The notes beneath the pieces are model-generated. The model did no database searches. It was not told where the DNA came from and saw nothing but the letters and a program-made list of their open reading frames with translations. The position numbers were made by a program, and so were the translations under genes. DNA of 64,000 nt from Caldimonas tepidiphila (lineage in GTDB: Bacteria > Pseudomonadota > Gammaproteobacteria > Burkholderiales > Burkholderiaceae_C): assembly GCF_003569765.1 (NCBI RefSeq), contig NZ_QXMG01000010.1, forward strand, positions 60,138-124,137, given 5' to 3'. Below are positions 45,533 to 53,333 of this stretch, in pieces. Positions within the stretch are counted from its first letter, which is position 1; every line of letters starts with the position of its first letter.

Positions 45533-46867
45533 TCAGGTGGTGCGGTTGCGCGGCATCGGCGGGTTCTTCGCGAAGTAGCGCATCACGCCGGCGAAGAGCG
45601 CGTCGACGAGCTGGCGCTGGTAGCCCCGGTCGGCGAGCAGCGCCTCCTCCTCGGGGTTGGAGATGAAGGCCGTCTCGACCAGGATCGAGGGGATGTCCGG
45701 CGCCTTCAGCACCGCGAAGCCGGCCTGCTCGACGCGCGGCTTGTGCAGCCGCCCGACCTGGCCGATGTGCTGCAGCATCTCGCTGCCGAGCCGCAGGCTC
45801 TGGTTGATCTGCGCGGTGGTGCTCATGTCGAGCATCGTGCGCAGCAGCGTGGCGTCCTGCACCTTCACGTTGACGCCGCCGACGACGTCGGCCGCGTTCT
45901 CCTTGTCGGCCAGCCAGCGCGCCGCGGTGCTGGTGGCGCCGCGCTCGGACAGCACGAACACCGAGGCGCCGCGCGCCTCGGGGCGCGTGAAGGCGTCGGC
46001 GTGGATCGAGATGAACAGGTCGGCCTGCACGCGGCGCGCCTTCTCGACGCGCTGGCCCAGTGGCACGAAGAAGTCCGCGTCGCGCGTCATCATCGCGCGC
46101 ATGCCCGGCTGCGCGTTGATGCGGTCGCGCAGCTGGCGCGCGATGGACAGCACCACGTCCTTCTCGCGCAGCCCGTTGGGTCCGATCGCGCCGGGGTCCT
46201 CGCCGCCGTGGCCGGGGTCGAGCGCGACGACGATCAGCCGGTCGGTGTCGCCGGGCGCGAGCGGCGGCGGCTCGTCGGCCCGTGCCACCGGCGGCTGCGG
46301 CGAGCCGCGGCGCGCCGGGGGGCGCCGGTCCATGTTGCCGATGAAGTCGCCGAGCGCGTCGTTCATCGCCTGCGCGGCCTGCTGCTCCGACTGCTCCCGG
46401 TCGCGGATCAGGGCCAGCAGCGGATCGGGGGCCACGACCGGGTGGAGGTCGAACACCATGCGGTGGCTGTAGGCCGCCACCGGCTGCAGCGTGAAGACCT
46501 GCGGCCGCGTCGGCTGCTTCAGGTCCAGCACCAGGCGCACCACGCGCGGCTGGTTCTGGCCGACGCGCACGCCGCCGAGGTAGGGGTCGTCCGGCCGCAC
46601 CTTGCCGACGAGATCGCGCAGCGTGGGGGTCAGCTCCAGCCCCTCGATGTCGATCACGAGCCGCTCCGGGCCGGTGGTCATGAAATGGCGCGCCGCGAGC
46701 GGCATGTCGCTCTCGAGCGTGATGCGGGTGTAGTCCTGCGCGGGCCAGACGCGCACCGCGAGGATGCTGGCGCCGTGCGCGAGCATCGGGGCGGAGAGCA
46801 GCAGCACCAGGATGCCGCCGCCCTTGAGCAGGCGGCGGCGCGGCAGGTGGACGGCCGGGGCGCTCAT
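45533..46867 (-). CDS. amiC: N-acetylmuramoyl-L-alanine amidase (AmiC/AmiB type)
   Basis: 444 residues. Twin-arginine signal RRRLLKGGGILVLLLSAP, then an AMIN septum-targeting domain (about 35-150), a linker and the Amidase_3 domain. Zinc ligands sit in ALDPGHGGEDPGAIG (His, Glu), FISIHADAF (His), and the catalytic Glu in LVETAFISN. It cuts the peptide from murein at the division site. The start overlaps the tsaE stop (ATGA). The start of the inserted helix (LADKENAADVVGG) suggests control by an EnvC/NlpD-type activator. Confidence 0.94.
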   Translation of the reverse strand: MSAPAVHLPRRRLLKGGGILVLLLSAPMLAHGASILAVRVWPAQDYTRITLESDMPLAARHFMTTGPERLVIDIEGLELTPTLRDLVGKVRPDDPYLGGVRVGQNQPRVVRLVLDLKQPTRPQVFTLQPVAAYSHRMVFDLHPVVAPDPLLALIRDREQSEQQAAQAMNDALGDFIGNMDRRPPARRGSPQPPVARADEPPPLAPGDTDRLIVVALDPGHGGEDPGAIGPNGLREKDVVLSIARQLRDRINAQPGMRAMMTRDADFFVPLGQRVEKARRVQADLFISIHADAFTRPEARGASVFVLSERGATSTAARWLADKENAADVVGGVNVKVQDATLLRTMLDMSTTAQINQSLRLGSEMLQHIGQVGRLHKPRVEQAGFAVLKAPDIPSILVETAFISNPEEEALLADRGYQRQLVDALFAGVMRYFAKNPPMPRNRTT

Positions 46868-47361
46868 CGGGCGCCGGAGCCCGCGTCGAGCGAGCCGATC
46901 AGCGCCACGCCAGTGGGGGTCAGTGCTTCGAGTTTCACGTGCCGGAGACCTTGGGATGTGGGCGAAAGTACCATTTTCACATCCGGCAGTGGCATCAGGC
47001 CTGCGGCTTTCTCGGGCCATTCGCACAGTTTCAGCCCGGGGCTCGCGAACACGTCGCGGAATCCCGCGTCCTCCCATTCGCGGGGGTCGCCGAAGCGGTA
47101 GAAGTCGAAGTGCCAGGCCTTCAGGCCGGGCAGATCGTAGGGTTCCATCACCGCGTAGGTGGGGCTCTTGATGCGGCCGGTGGCGCCGAGCGCGCGCAGC
47201 AGGTGGCGCACGAAGGTGGTCTTGCCGGCGCCGAGCGGACCGTGCAGCTCGATGCAGGCGTCGCGCAGCTCGCCGCGCTGCGCAAGACCCTGCGCGAAGG
47301 ACTCGCATGCGGCCTCGTCCGGCCAGTCGAGCCGGCGGGTTTCTAGAATCGGTGGATGCAT
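46864..47361 (-). CDS. tsaE: tRNA threonylcarbamoyladenosine biosynthesis ATPase TsaE
   Basis: 165 residues. Walker A HGPLGAGKTTFVRHLL, then IKSPTYAVMEPYD and WHFDFYRFGDPREWEDAGF, and CEWPEKA, all typical of TsaE (YjeE). It works with TsaB and TsaD to make t6A37 in tRNAs. The ATG at 47361 forms one half of an ATGCAT palindrome, the other half being the most upstream start of queG on the plus strand. ATGA overlap with amiC downstream. Confidence 0.95.
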   Translation of the reverse strand: MHPPILETRRLDWPDEAACESFAQGLAQRGELRDACIELHGPLGAGKTTFVRHLLRALGATGRIKSPTYAVMEPYDLPGLKAWHFDFYRFGDPREWEDAGFRDVFASPGLKLCEWPEKAAGLMPLPDVKMVLSPTSQGLRHVKLEALTPTGVALIGSLDAGSGAR

Positions 47362-48477
47362 CAAGCGGGAAGTCGCACCGTGGAGGTGGACGCATTGTGG
47401 CGCGCGTTGCGCGCCGGGTCGAAAGAGCTCGGATTCTCACAGATCGGGGTCGCCGGCATCGACTTGTCGAGTGCCGAGCCGGGCCTGCTCGCGTGGCTGG
47501 CCGCGGGCTTCCACGGCGGCATGGACTACATGGCCGCGCACGGCCTCAAGCGGGCGCGACCGGCCGAGCTCGTGCCGGGCACCGCGAGCGTGATCACCGT
47601 GCGCATGGACTACCTGCCGCGCGACACGCCGCCCGACTGGCGGGCGGTCGAGTTCGCGCGGCTGGCCCAGCCCGCGCAGGCCCAGGTATCGATCTACGCG
47701 CGCGGCCGGGACTACCACAAGGTGCTGCGCCAGCGGCTGCAGAAGCTCGCCGATCGCATTGCGGAGGCGATCGGGCCCTTCGGCCACCGCGTCTTCACCG
47801 ACTCGGCGCCGGTGCTCGAGGCCGAGCTCGCGAGCCGCAGCGGCCTGGGCTGGCGCGGCAAGCACACCCTGCTGCTGTCGCGCGACGCCGGCTCGACCTT
47901 CTTCCTCGGCGAGATCTACGTCGACCTGGCGCTCGAACCCACGGAGCCGACGAGCGCGCACTGCGGCTCGTGCAGCGCCTGCCTCGACGCCTGCCCCACC
48001 GGCGCGATCGTCGCGCCGCACCGGCTCGACGCGCGCCGCTGCATCTCCTACCTGACGATCGAGCACGACGGCCCGATCCCGATGGATCTGCGCGCGTCGA
48101 TCGGCAACCGCATCTACGGCTGCGACGACTGCCAGCTGGTGTGCCCATGGAACCGCCACGCCCGGCGCAGCGCGCTGCCGGACTTCGACGTGCGCGGGCC
48201 CTTCGCCGCGCCGACGCTCTTGCAACTCTGGGCCTGGAGCGAGGCCGAGTTCCTGCGCCACACCGAGGGCAGCCCGATCCGGCGCATCGGCCACGCGCGC
48301 TGGCAGCGCAATCTCGCGGTCGCGATGGGCAACGCGCTGCGTGCGCCGCTCGAGGCGGAGACCGCCCGGGCGATCGAGGCGGCACTGCGCGAGCGGCTGC
48401 CGCAGGCATCCCCGCTCGTGCGCGAGCACATCGAGTGGGCGCTGGCGCAGCGGCGCGCGCTGCCCGCCGCGGCCTGA
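47356..48477 (+). CDS. queG: Epoxyqueuosine reductase
   Basis: Last step of queuosine synthesis: reduces epoxyqueuosine in tRNA using cobalamin. 373 residues with two [4Fe-4S] motifs, CGSCSACLDACPTGAI and CDDCQLVCPWN, and the cobalamin-domain FTDSAPVLEAELASRSGLGW. Two starts are possible: ATG at 47356, abutting the tsaE start, or GTG at 47380 with GCGGGA upstream (365 residues). The family usually begins close to ALWRALRAGSKELGF, which favours the inner start slightly. Confidence 0.94.
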   Translation: MHQAGSRTVEVDALWRALRAGSKELGFSQIGVAGIDLSSAEPGLLAWLAAGFHGGMDYMAAHGLKRARPAELVPGTASVITVRMDYLPRDTPPDWRAVEFARLAQPAQAQVSIYARGRDYHKVLRQRLQKLADRIAEAIGPFGHRVFTDSAPVLEAELASRSGLGWRGKHTLLLSRDAGSTFFLGEIYVDLALEPTEPTSAHCGSCSACLDACPTGAIVAPHRLDARRCISYLTIEHDGPIPMDLRASIGNRIYGCDDCQLVCPWNRHARRSALPDFDVRGPFAAPTLLQLWAWSEAEFLRHTEGSPIRRIGHARWQRNLAVAMGNALRAPLEAETARAIEAALRERLPQASPLVREHIEWALAQRRALPAAA

Positions 48478-48484
48478 AGCCCCG

Positions 48485-49384
48485 TCACAGCGCGCGCAGC
48501 GCCGCGAGCCACAGCGGGATCGAGGCCATGCCGAGCAGCGTCGAGACCGTCACGAGGCCTGCGACATAGGGGCCGTTGCCGCCCATGCGCGCGGCGAGCA
48601 CGTAGCAGCTCGACGCGGTCGGCATCGACGCGAAGGCGACCACGATCGCCTGCTGCGCGGGCGGCAGCCCCAGCAGCATCACCAGGCCGAGCGCGAGCAG
48701 CGGCAGCACCGCGTGGCGGATGCCGAGCAGCGCCGACGCGAGCCCGGGCGACTCGCGCAGGCCGCCGAGCTGCAGCCCGGCGCCCACCGCCATCAGCCCG
48801 AGCGGCAGCGCCGCCTGGCCGATGCGGTTGAGCGCCGGGCCGACCGGGTCCTCGAGCCTCAGCCCGAGCAGGTTGGCCGCGAGGCCGCCGAGCGTGCTGA
48901 TGATGAGCGGGTTGCGCGCGATCTCGCGCCAGAAGCCGTGGCCGCCGTGGCGCGCGAGCGACCAGACCGCGCCGAAGTTGCACAGCGGCACGCACACCGC
49001 CACCAGCATCGCGGTCCAGGTCACGCCGGCCGCGCCGGCGAGCTTGTCGGCGAGCGCGAGCGCCACGTAGGAGTTGAAGCGGAACGCGACCTGCGCGCCG
49101 GAGGCGTGCATGCGCGCGTCCACCCCCGGCAGCCGCGCCAGCGACAGGCTCAGCACGATGCCCGCTGCGACCACCGCGAGCCCCGACAGCGCCAGCGGCG
49201 CGGTGCTGCCGAAGTCGAGCGGGCTGCGCAGCACCGACGTGAACAGCAGCACCGGGAACAGCAGGTAGTAGACGAGCCGCTCGGCGCCGTCCCACACGCT
49301 GCGGTTGAGCGCCGTGTAGCGGCACAGCACGAAGCCGAGGACGATCAGCAGGAAATCGGGCAGCAGCAGGCGGGCGTCGGACAT
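48485..49384 (-). CDS. AEC-family transporter (auxin efflux carrier type)
   Basis: 299 residues, ten hydrophobic helices in two five-helix halves. Features include FPVLLFTSVLRSP in the first half and RNPLIISTLGGLAANLLGL and LGIRHAVLPLLALGLVM in the second, all usual for AEC carriers (malonate, malate or amino-acid efflux in bacteria). The ATG at 49384 removes a low-complexity upstream extension. Convergent with queG (7-bp gap), divergent from a Bug protein. Confidence 0.87.
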   Translation of the reverse strand: MSDARLLLPDFLLIVLGFVLCRYTALNRSVWDGAERLVYYLLFPVLLFTSVLRSPLDFGSTAPLALSGLAVVAAGIVLSLSLARLPGVDARMHASGAQVAFRFNSYVALALADKLAGAAGVTWTAMLVAVCVPLCNFGAVWSLARHGGHGFWREIARNPLIISTLGGLAANLLGLRLEDPVGPALNRIGQAALPLGLMAVGAGLQLGGLRESPGLASALLGIRHAVLPLLALGLVMLLGLPPAQQAIVVAFASMPTASSCYVLAARMGGNGPYVAGLVTVSTLLGMASIPLWLAALRAL

Positions 49385-49565
49385 CGGCAGGGGCGGGCGG
49401 GGGGAGGCGCGAGTGTGCCAGCGCGCGGGCATTCCCGCCGGTCGTCGCCCGGGCATGCCCGGTGCTGCAACAGGTTCCCCACCGGGCACAAGGCGGGCTT
49501 GCGCGCTAGGATGCGGCGCACCTGCCTGACATCATCGCCCCTCGGCACATCAAGAAGGAGAAGCC

Positions 49566-50549
49566 ATGCATCGCAGAACCCTGATCGCCGCGCTGATCGC
49601 GCCGGCTGCGCTGGCGCTCGCCGGCGCCGCCCAGGCCCAGGCCCAGGCCGCCTATCCCGCCAAGCCGGTGCGGCTGGTGGTGCCCTTCGCGCCCGGCGGC
49701 ACCACGGACATCATCGCCCGCGTGATCGCCGACAGGATCGCGCCGGCGCTGGGCCAGACGATGGTGGTCGAGAACAAGGCCGGCGGCGGCGGGCTGATCG
49801 GCGCGGCCGAGATCGCGCGCGCCGCGCCCGACGGCTACACGCTCGGCGTCGCGACCGTGTCGACCACCGCGTCGAACCCCGCGATCAACCCGAAGACGCC
49901 CTACAACCCGCTCACCGACTTCACGTCGATCACCAACATCGCCGCGACGCCCAACGTGATCGTCGTGCACCCCTCCTTCCCGGCGAAGGACTACAAGAGC
50001 TTCGTCGAGCTGCTGAAGAAGAGCCCCGGCAAGTTCTCGTACGCGAGCTCGGGCACCGGCGGCATCGGCCACCTGCAGATGGAGCTCTACAAGAGCCTGA
50101 CGGGCGTCTTCGTCACGCACATCCCCTACCGCGGCGCGGGCCCCGCGCTCAACGACACGGTGGCCGGGCAGGTGCCGATCATGTTCGACAACCTGCCGTC
50201 GGCGCTGCCCTTCATCCGCGACGGGCGGCTGATCCCGATCGTCGTCGCCGCGCCCGAGCGGCTTGCCGCGCTGCCGAACGTGCCGACCTTCAAGGAGGTC
50301 GGGCTCGAGCCGGTGAACCGCACCGCCTACTACGGCATCCACGGCCCCAAGGGCCTGCCGCGCGAGGTGGTCGACAAGGTCCATGCCGCGGTGAAGAAGA
50401 CGCTCGAGCTGCCCGACGTGCGCCAGCGCATCGAGGGCACCGGCTCGATCATCGTCGGCAACACGCCCGAGCAGTTCGCCGCGCAGACCGCGGCCGAGTT
50501 CGAGGTCTACAAGCGCGTGGTCGAGCAGCAGAAGCTCAAGCTCGACTGA
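49566..50549 (+). CDS. Bug/TctC-type periplasmic solute-binding protein 1
   Basis: 327 residues with signal peptide ending ALALAGAAQAQA. The family motifs are YPAKPVRLVVPFAPGGTTDI, VVENKAGGGGLIGAAEIA and PDGYTLG. Bug proteins bind organic acids in the periplasm; most, like this one, have no adjacent TctAB membrane genes. Ligand unknown. AAGGAGAAG stands before the ATG and a strong terminator (50588-50617) follows, so it is transcribed alone. Confidence 0.92.
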   Translation: MHRRTLIAALIAPAALALAGAAQAQAQAAYPAKPVRLVVPFAPGGTTDIIARVIADRIAPALGQTMVVENKAGGGGLIGAAEIARAAPDGYTLGVATVSTTASNPAINPKTPYNPLTDFTSITNIAATPNVIVVHPSFPAKDYKSFVELLKKSPGKFSYASSGTGGIGHLQMELYKSLTGVFVTHIPYRGAGPALNDTVAGQVPIMFDNLPSALPFIRDGRLIPIVVAAPERLAALPNVPTFKEVGLEPVNRTAYYGIHGPKGLPREVVDKVHAAVKKTLELPDVRQRIEGTGSIIVGNTPEQFAAQTAAEFEVYKRVVEQQKLKLD

Positions 50550-50587
50550 GCCCCGCCACGCCGGCGGCGCGAGGCCGTCACAATCCG

Positions 50588-50617
50588 GGCCGCAGCCGAC
50601 TCCGGCTGCGGCCTTTT
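50588..50617 (+). terminator. Strong intrinsic terminator abutting xerD
   Basis: GGCCGCAGCCG pairs perfectly with CGGCTGCGGCC (11 bp) across an ACTC loop and runs into TTTTCCTTT. It ends the Bug gene transcript, but lies only 8 bases before the xerD start codon. Confidence 0.88.
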
Positions 50618-50625
50618 CCTTTGCC

Positions 50626-51531
50626 ATGAATTCCGCAGTACCGCCCAGCCAGACCGCCATCGACACCTTTCTCGACGCGCTGTGGATCGAGGAGGGGCTG
50701 GCGGCCAACACGCTGGCCGCCTACCGCCGCGACCTGACGCTCTACGCGACCTGGCTGGGCGCCGAGCGCGGCAAGGCGCTCGACGCGAGCAGCGAGGACG
50801 ACCTGCTCGGCTACAGCCTCGCGCGCCACGAGGACAGCAAGGCCAGCAGCGCGAACCGGCGCCTCGCGGTGTTCCGGCGCTATTTCCGCTGGGCGGTGCG
50901 CGAGAAGCGCATCGCCGCCGACCCGACGCTGCGCCTCGCCACCGCGCGCCAGCCGCCGCGCGTGCCGGGCACGCTCAGCGAGGGCCAGGTCGAGCAACTG
51001 CTCGCGGCGCCGGACACGGACACGCCGCTCGGCCTGCGCGACCGCACGATGCTCGAGCTGATGTATGCGAGCGGGCTGCGCGTGAGCGAGCTCGTCACGC
51101 TCGAGTCCGTGCACGTCGGGCTCGACGAGGGCGCGCTGCGCGTCACCGGCAAGGGCAGCAAGGAGCGCATGCTGCCCTTCGGCGAGGAGGCGCACGGCTG
51201 GCTGCGCCGCTACCTCGCGCACGCGCGCGGCGAGATCCTCGGCGCGCGGCGCTCGCAGGCGCTGTTCGTCACGGTGCGCGGCGACGCGATGACGCGGCAG
51301 ATGTTCTGGACCCTGGTGAAGAAGTACGCGCTGCTCGCCGGCATCACCGCGCCGCTGTCGCCGCACACGCTGCGCCACGCCTTCGCGACGCACCTGCTGA
51401 ACCATGGCGCGGACCTGCGCGCGGTGCAGATGCTGCTCGGCCATGCGGACATCTCGACGACGCAGATCTATACCCACGTCGCGCGCGAGCGGCTGCGGCA
51501 GCTGCACGCCCGGCATCACCCGCGGGGCTGA
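50626..51531 (+). CDS. xerD: Site-specific tyrosine recombinase XerD
   Basis: Acts with XerC at dif to resolve chromosome dimers. 301 residues: SAM-like N-terminal domain (12-95) and the catalytic domain with Arg152 (SGLRVSEL), the Lys in GKGSKER, His247/Arg250 (HTLRHAF), His273 (LLGHADIS) and Tyr282 (TQIYTHV). No ribosome site is visible ahead of the ATG, which lies in the pyrimidine run after a terminator hairpin. Length and complete active site argue for the housekeeping enzyme rather than a phage integrase. Confidence 0.95.
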   Translation: MNSAVPPSQTAIDTFLDALWIEEGLAANTLAAYRRDLTLYATWLGAERGKALDASSEDDLLGYSLARHEDSKASSANRRLAVFRRYFRWAVREKRIAADPTLRLATARQPPRVPGTLSEGQVEQLLAAPDTDTPLGLRDRTMLELMYASGLRVSELVTLESVHVGLDEGALRVTGKGSKERMLPFGEEAHGWLRRYLAHARGEILGARRSQALFVTVRGDAMTRQMFWTLVKKYALLAGITAPLSPHTLRHAFATHLLNHGADLRAVQMLLGHADISTTQIYTHVARERLRQLHARHHPRG

Positions 51532-51558
51532 GGGCGCGGCCGGGCGGGGCGGTCTTCT

Positions 51559-51915
51559 TCAGTGGCCCGCGGGCTGCGCGACCTGCACCGCGGCCGGCTG
51601 CGGGGCCGCGCTCCAGCGGGTCGTCGCCGGCGGCTGCACCAGGAAGGCATTCGGGTCGATCCCGGCGCGCGGCGCGGCATGCGCAGCCAGCGCCGGGTGC
51701 CGGCCCTTGACGGGCGCGCTGCCGGCACTGCCTCGTGCCGGATGGCCGACGATGAAGGTCGAGGGGTCGATGCCGGTCGGGGTACGCGAGCTCAGCAGCG
51801 CCGGGTGCGGCCCCGGTTCCTGCGCCTGCACGCCCCCGGCCAGGGCGACCGAAGCCAGCGTGAGGCGGAACGCATAGGCGAGCGCCGATCCGAGTTTGAA
51901 GCTGTGCTTGCTCAT
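51559..51915 (-). CDS. Small secreted protein with duplicated HPAL-GIDP motif
   Basis: 118 residues, no family recognised. Signal peptide of about 31 residues (ending LAGGVQAQ). The mature part holds two copies of one motif: HPALLSSRTPTGIDPSTFIV and HPALAAHAAPRAGIDPNAFLV, about 46 residues apart and each followed by a Pro-rich stretch. This suggests two matching binding or processing sites. AGGTCTCCC-type leader, a 16-bp palindrome 57 bp upstream of the start. Divergent from the second Bug gene region and convergent with xerD. Confidence 0.7.
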   Translation of the reverse strand: MSKHSFKLGSALAYAFRLTLASVALAGGVQAQEPGPHPALLSSRTPTGIDPSTFIVGHPARGSAGSAPVKGRHPALAAHAAPRAGIDPNAFLVQPPATTRWSAAPQPAAVQVAQPAGH

Positions 51916-52282
51916 GGGAGACCTTCCGGGGACGCTGGAGGCGCGTCGATGTTGCGATGCAGCATCGTAGCCTAGGGTTAACCCTAGATCCTCCGTTTTC
52001 CCTCAAGAAGGTGCCAGGGCGCCGGCCTGTTGCAAGGCGTCGGGCCCGCGGCGCGCCGGCAAGGGCAGAGGACCTGCGCCCCTGCTGCAGCCCGACGTCC
52101 GTCCGGCTCTGGGAAATCCGGCACCGCTTCGAAGCCGACCGGGATCCGCGACCGGACGGACCGTCGATCCTCAACGGGGCATTGAGGATGAGTCAATGAC
52201 AAACAGAGCCAGGCGCGGGCACGGCCGCGGAGAATCGACGTTAGCGGTTCCCCACTTATACCGACACCCCAGGAGACAAACC
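51916..52282. other. Intergenic region with two palindromes
   Basis: Lies between the small secreted protein (minus) and the second Bug gene (plus). It holds the palindrome at 51972-51987, and just beside it CGATGC-A-GCATCG (51954-51966), a short inverted repeat. The remaining 52000-52270 shows no gene and no clear promoter hexamers; AGGAGA at 52271-52276 serves the Bug gene. Confidence 0.6.
51972..51987. promoter_or_regulatory. 16-bp perfect palindrome, probable operator
   Basis: CTAGGGTTAACCCTAG is its own complement. AT-rich centre and GGG/CCC arms give the look of a dimeric regulator site. It stands 57 bp upstream of the start of the small secreted protein gene. The regulator is unknown. 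Confidence 0.6.
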
Positions 52283-53245
52283 ATGCCGACCCGCCGCCTT
52301 GCCTGCCTCTCGCTGCTCGCGATCGCCTCCTCCACCGCGCTCGCCCAGGGCTTTCCGACCAAGCCGATCACCATCGTGGTGCCCAACCCGCCGGGTGGCG
52401 TGGTCGACGGCTCCGCGCGACTGGTCAGCGACCCGCTCGCCAAGCTGATCGGCCAGGCGGTGGTGGTCGAGAACAAGCCCGGCGCGAGCGGCAACATCGC
52501 CTACCAGGGCGTGGCGCGCGCGCCGAAGGACGGCTACACGCTGCTGGCCTCGTACTCGGCCTACCACGTCGGCAACCCGTCGATGTTCGGCAAGCTGCCC
52601 TGGGAGCAGAAGGACTTCGTGCCGGTGGCGCTGGTCGCCGCCGCGACCAACGTCATCACCGCGCACCCCTCGGTGCCGCCCAACGACCTCAAGGGCTTCA
52701 TCGCCCACCTGAAGTCCAACCCCGGCAAGCTCAACTACGCCTCGCAGGGCAACGGCTCGCTGTCGCACGTCGGCACCGCGCTGTTCGAGCAGACCACCGG
52801 CACCAACATGGTCCATGTCCCGTACAAGGGCTCGGGCGCCGCGATCCAGGACGTGCTCGCCGGCCAAGTGCAGGTGTTCATGACCACGCCCCCGTCAGTG
52901 ATGGGCCACGTGCAGACCGGCAAGCTCAAGGCCTACGCGGTCACGAGCAAGACGCGCCACCCGATGATGCCCAACGTGCCGACCACCGCCGAGGCGGGCC
53001 TGCCGGGCTTCGAGCTCGAGGCCTGGGTCGGGCTGTTCGCGCCGGCCGGCACGCCCCCGGCGGTGGTCGCGCAACTGTCCGAGCAGGTGAAGAAGGCGCT
53101 GGAGCTGCCGGAGACGAAGCAGCGCGCCGCCGCGCTCGGCGTCGAGCCGCGCTACCTCGGCCCCGACGCGCTGGCCCAGCTGGTGCAGCGCGAGACCGAC
53201 TACTGGGGCAAGCTGATCAAGAGCCGCAACATCACCGCCGACTGA
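52283..53245 (+). CDS. Bug/TctC-type periplasmic solute-binding protein 2
   Basis: 320 residues, signal peptide ending STALAQG. Family motifs: FPTKPITIVVPNPPGGVVDG, VVVENKPGASGNIA and PKDGYTLL. It differs clearly from the Bug protein at 49.6 kb. AGGAGA precedes the ATG. It is followed after 88 bp by a CaiB-type CoA transferase and an HMG-CoA-lyase-like gene, so its ligand is probably an organic acid handled by those enzymes. Confidence 0.92.
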   Translation: MPTRRLACLSLLAIASSTALAQGFPTKPITIVVPNPPGGVVDGSARLVSDPLAKLIGQAVVVENKPGASGNIAYQGVARAPKDGYTLLASYSAYHVGNPSMFGKLPWEQKDFVPVALVAAATNVITAHPSVPPNDLKGFIAHLKSNPGKLNYASQGNGSLSHVGTALFEQTTGTNMVHVPYKGSGAAIQDVLAGQVQVFMTTPPSVMGHVQTGKLKAYAVTSKTRHPMMPNVPTTAEAGLPGFELEAWVGLFAPAGTPPAVVAQLSEQVKKALELPETKQRAAALGVEPRYLGPDALAQLVQRETDYWGKLIKSRNITAD

Positions 53246-53333
53246 GGCCGGCTCCGGCTGCGTGGCCGAGCCGCGGGCTGCGCCTGCTAGGCTGCGGGCG
53301 CCGCCCGACGGCGGCCTCGAGGAGGAGAAGAGC

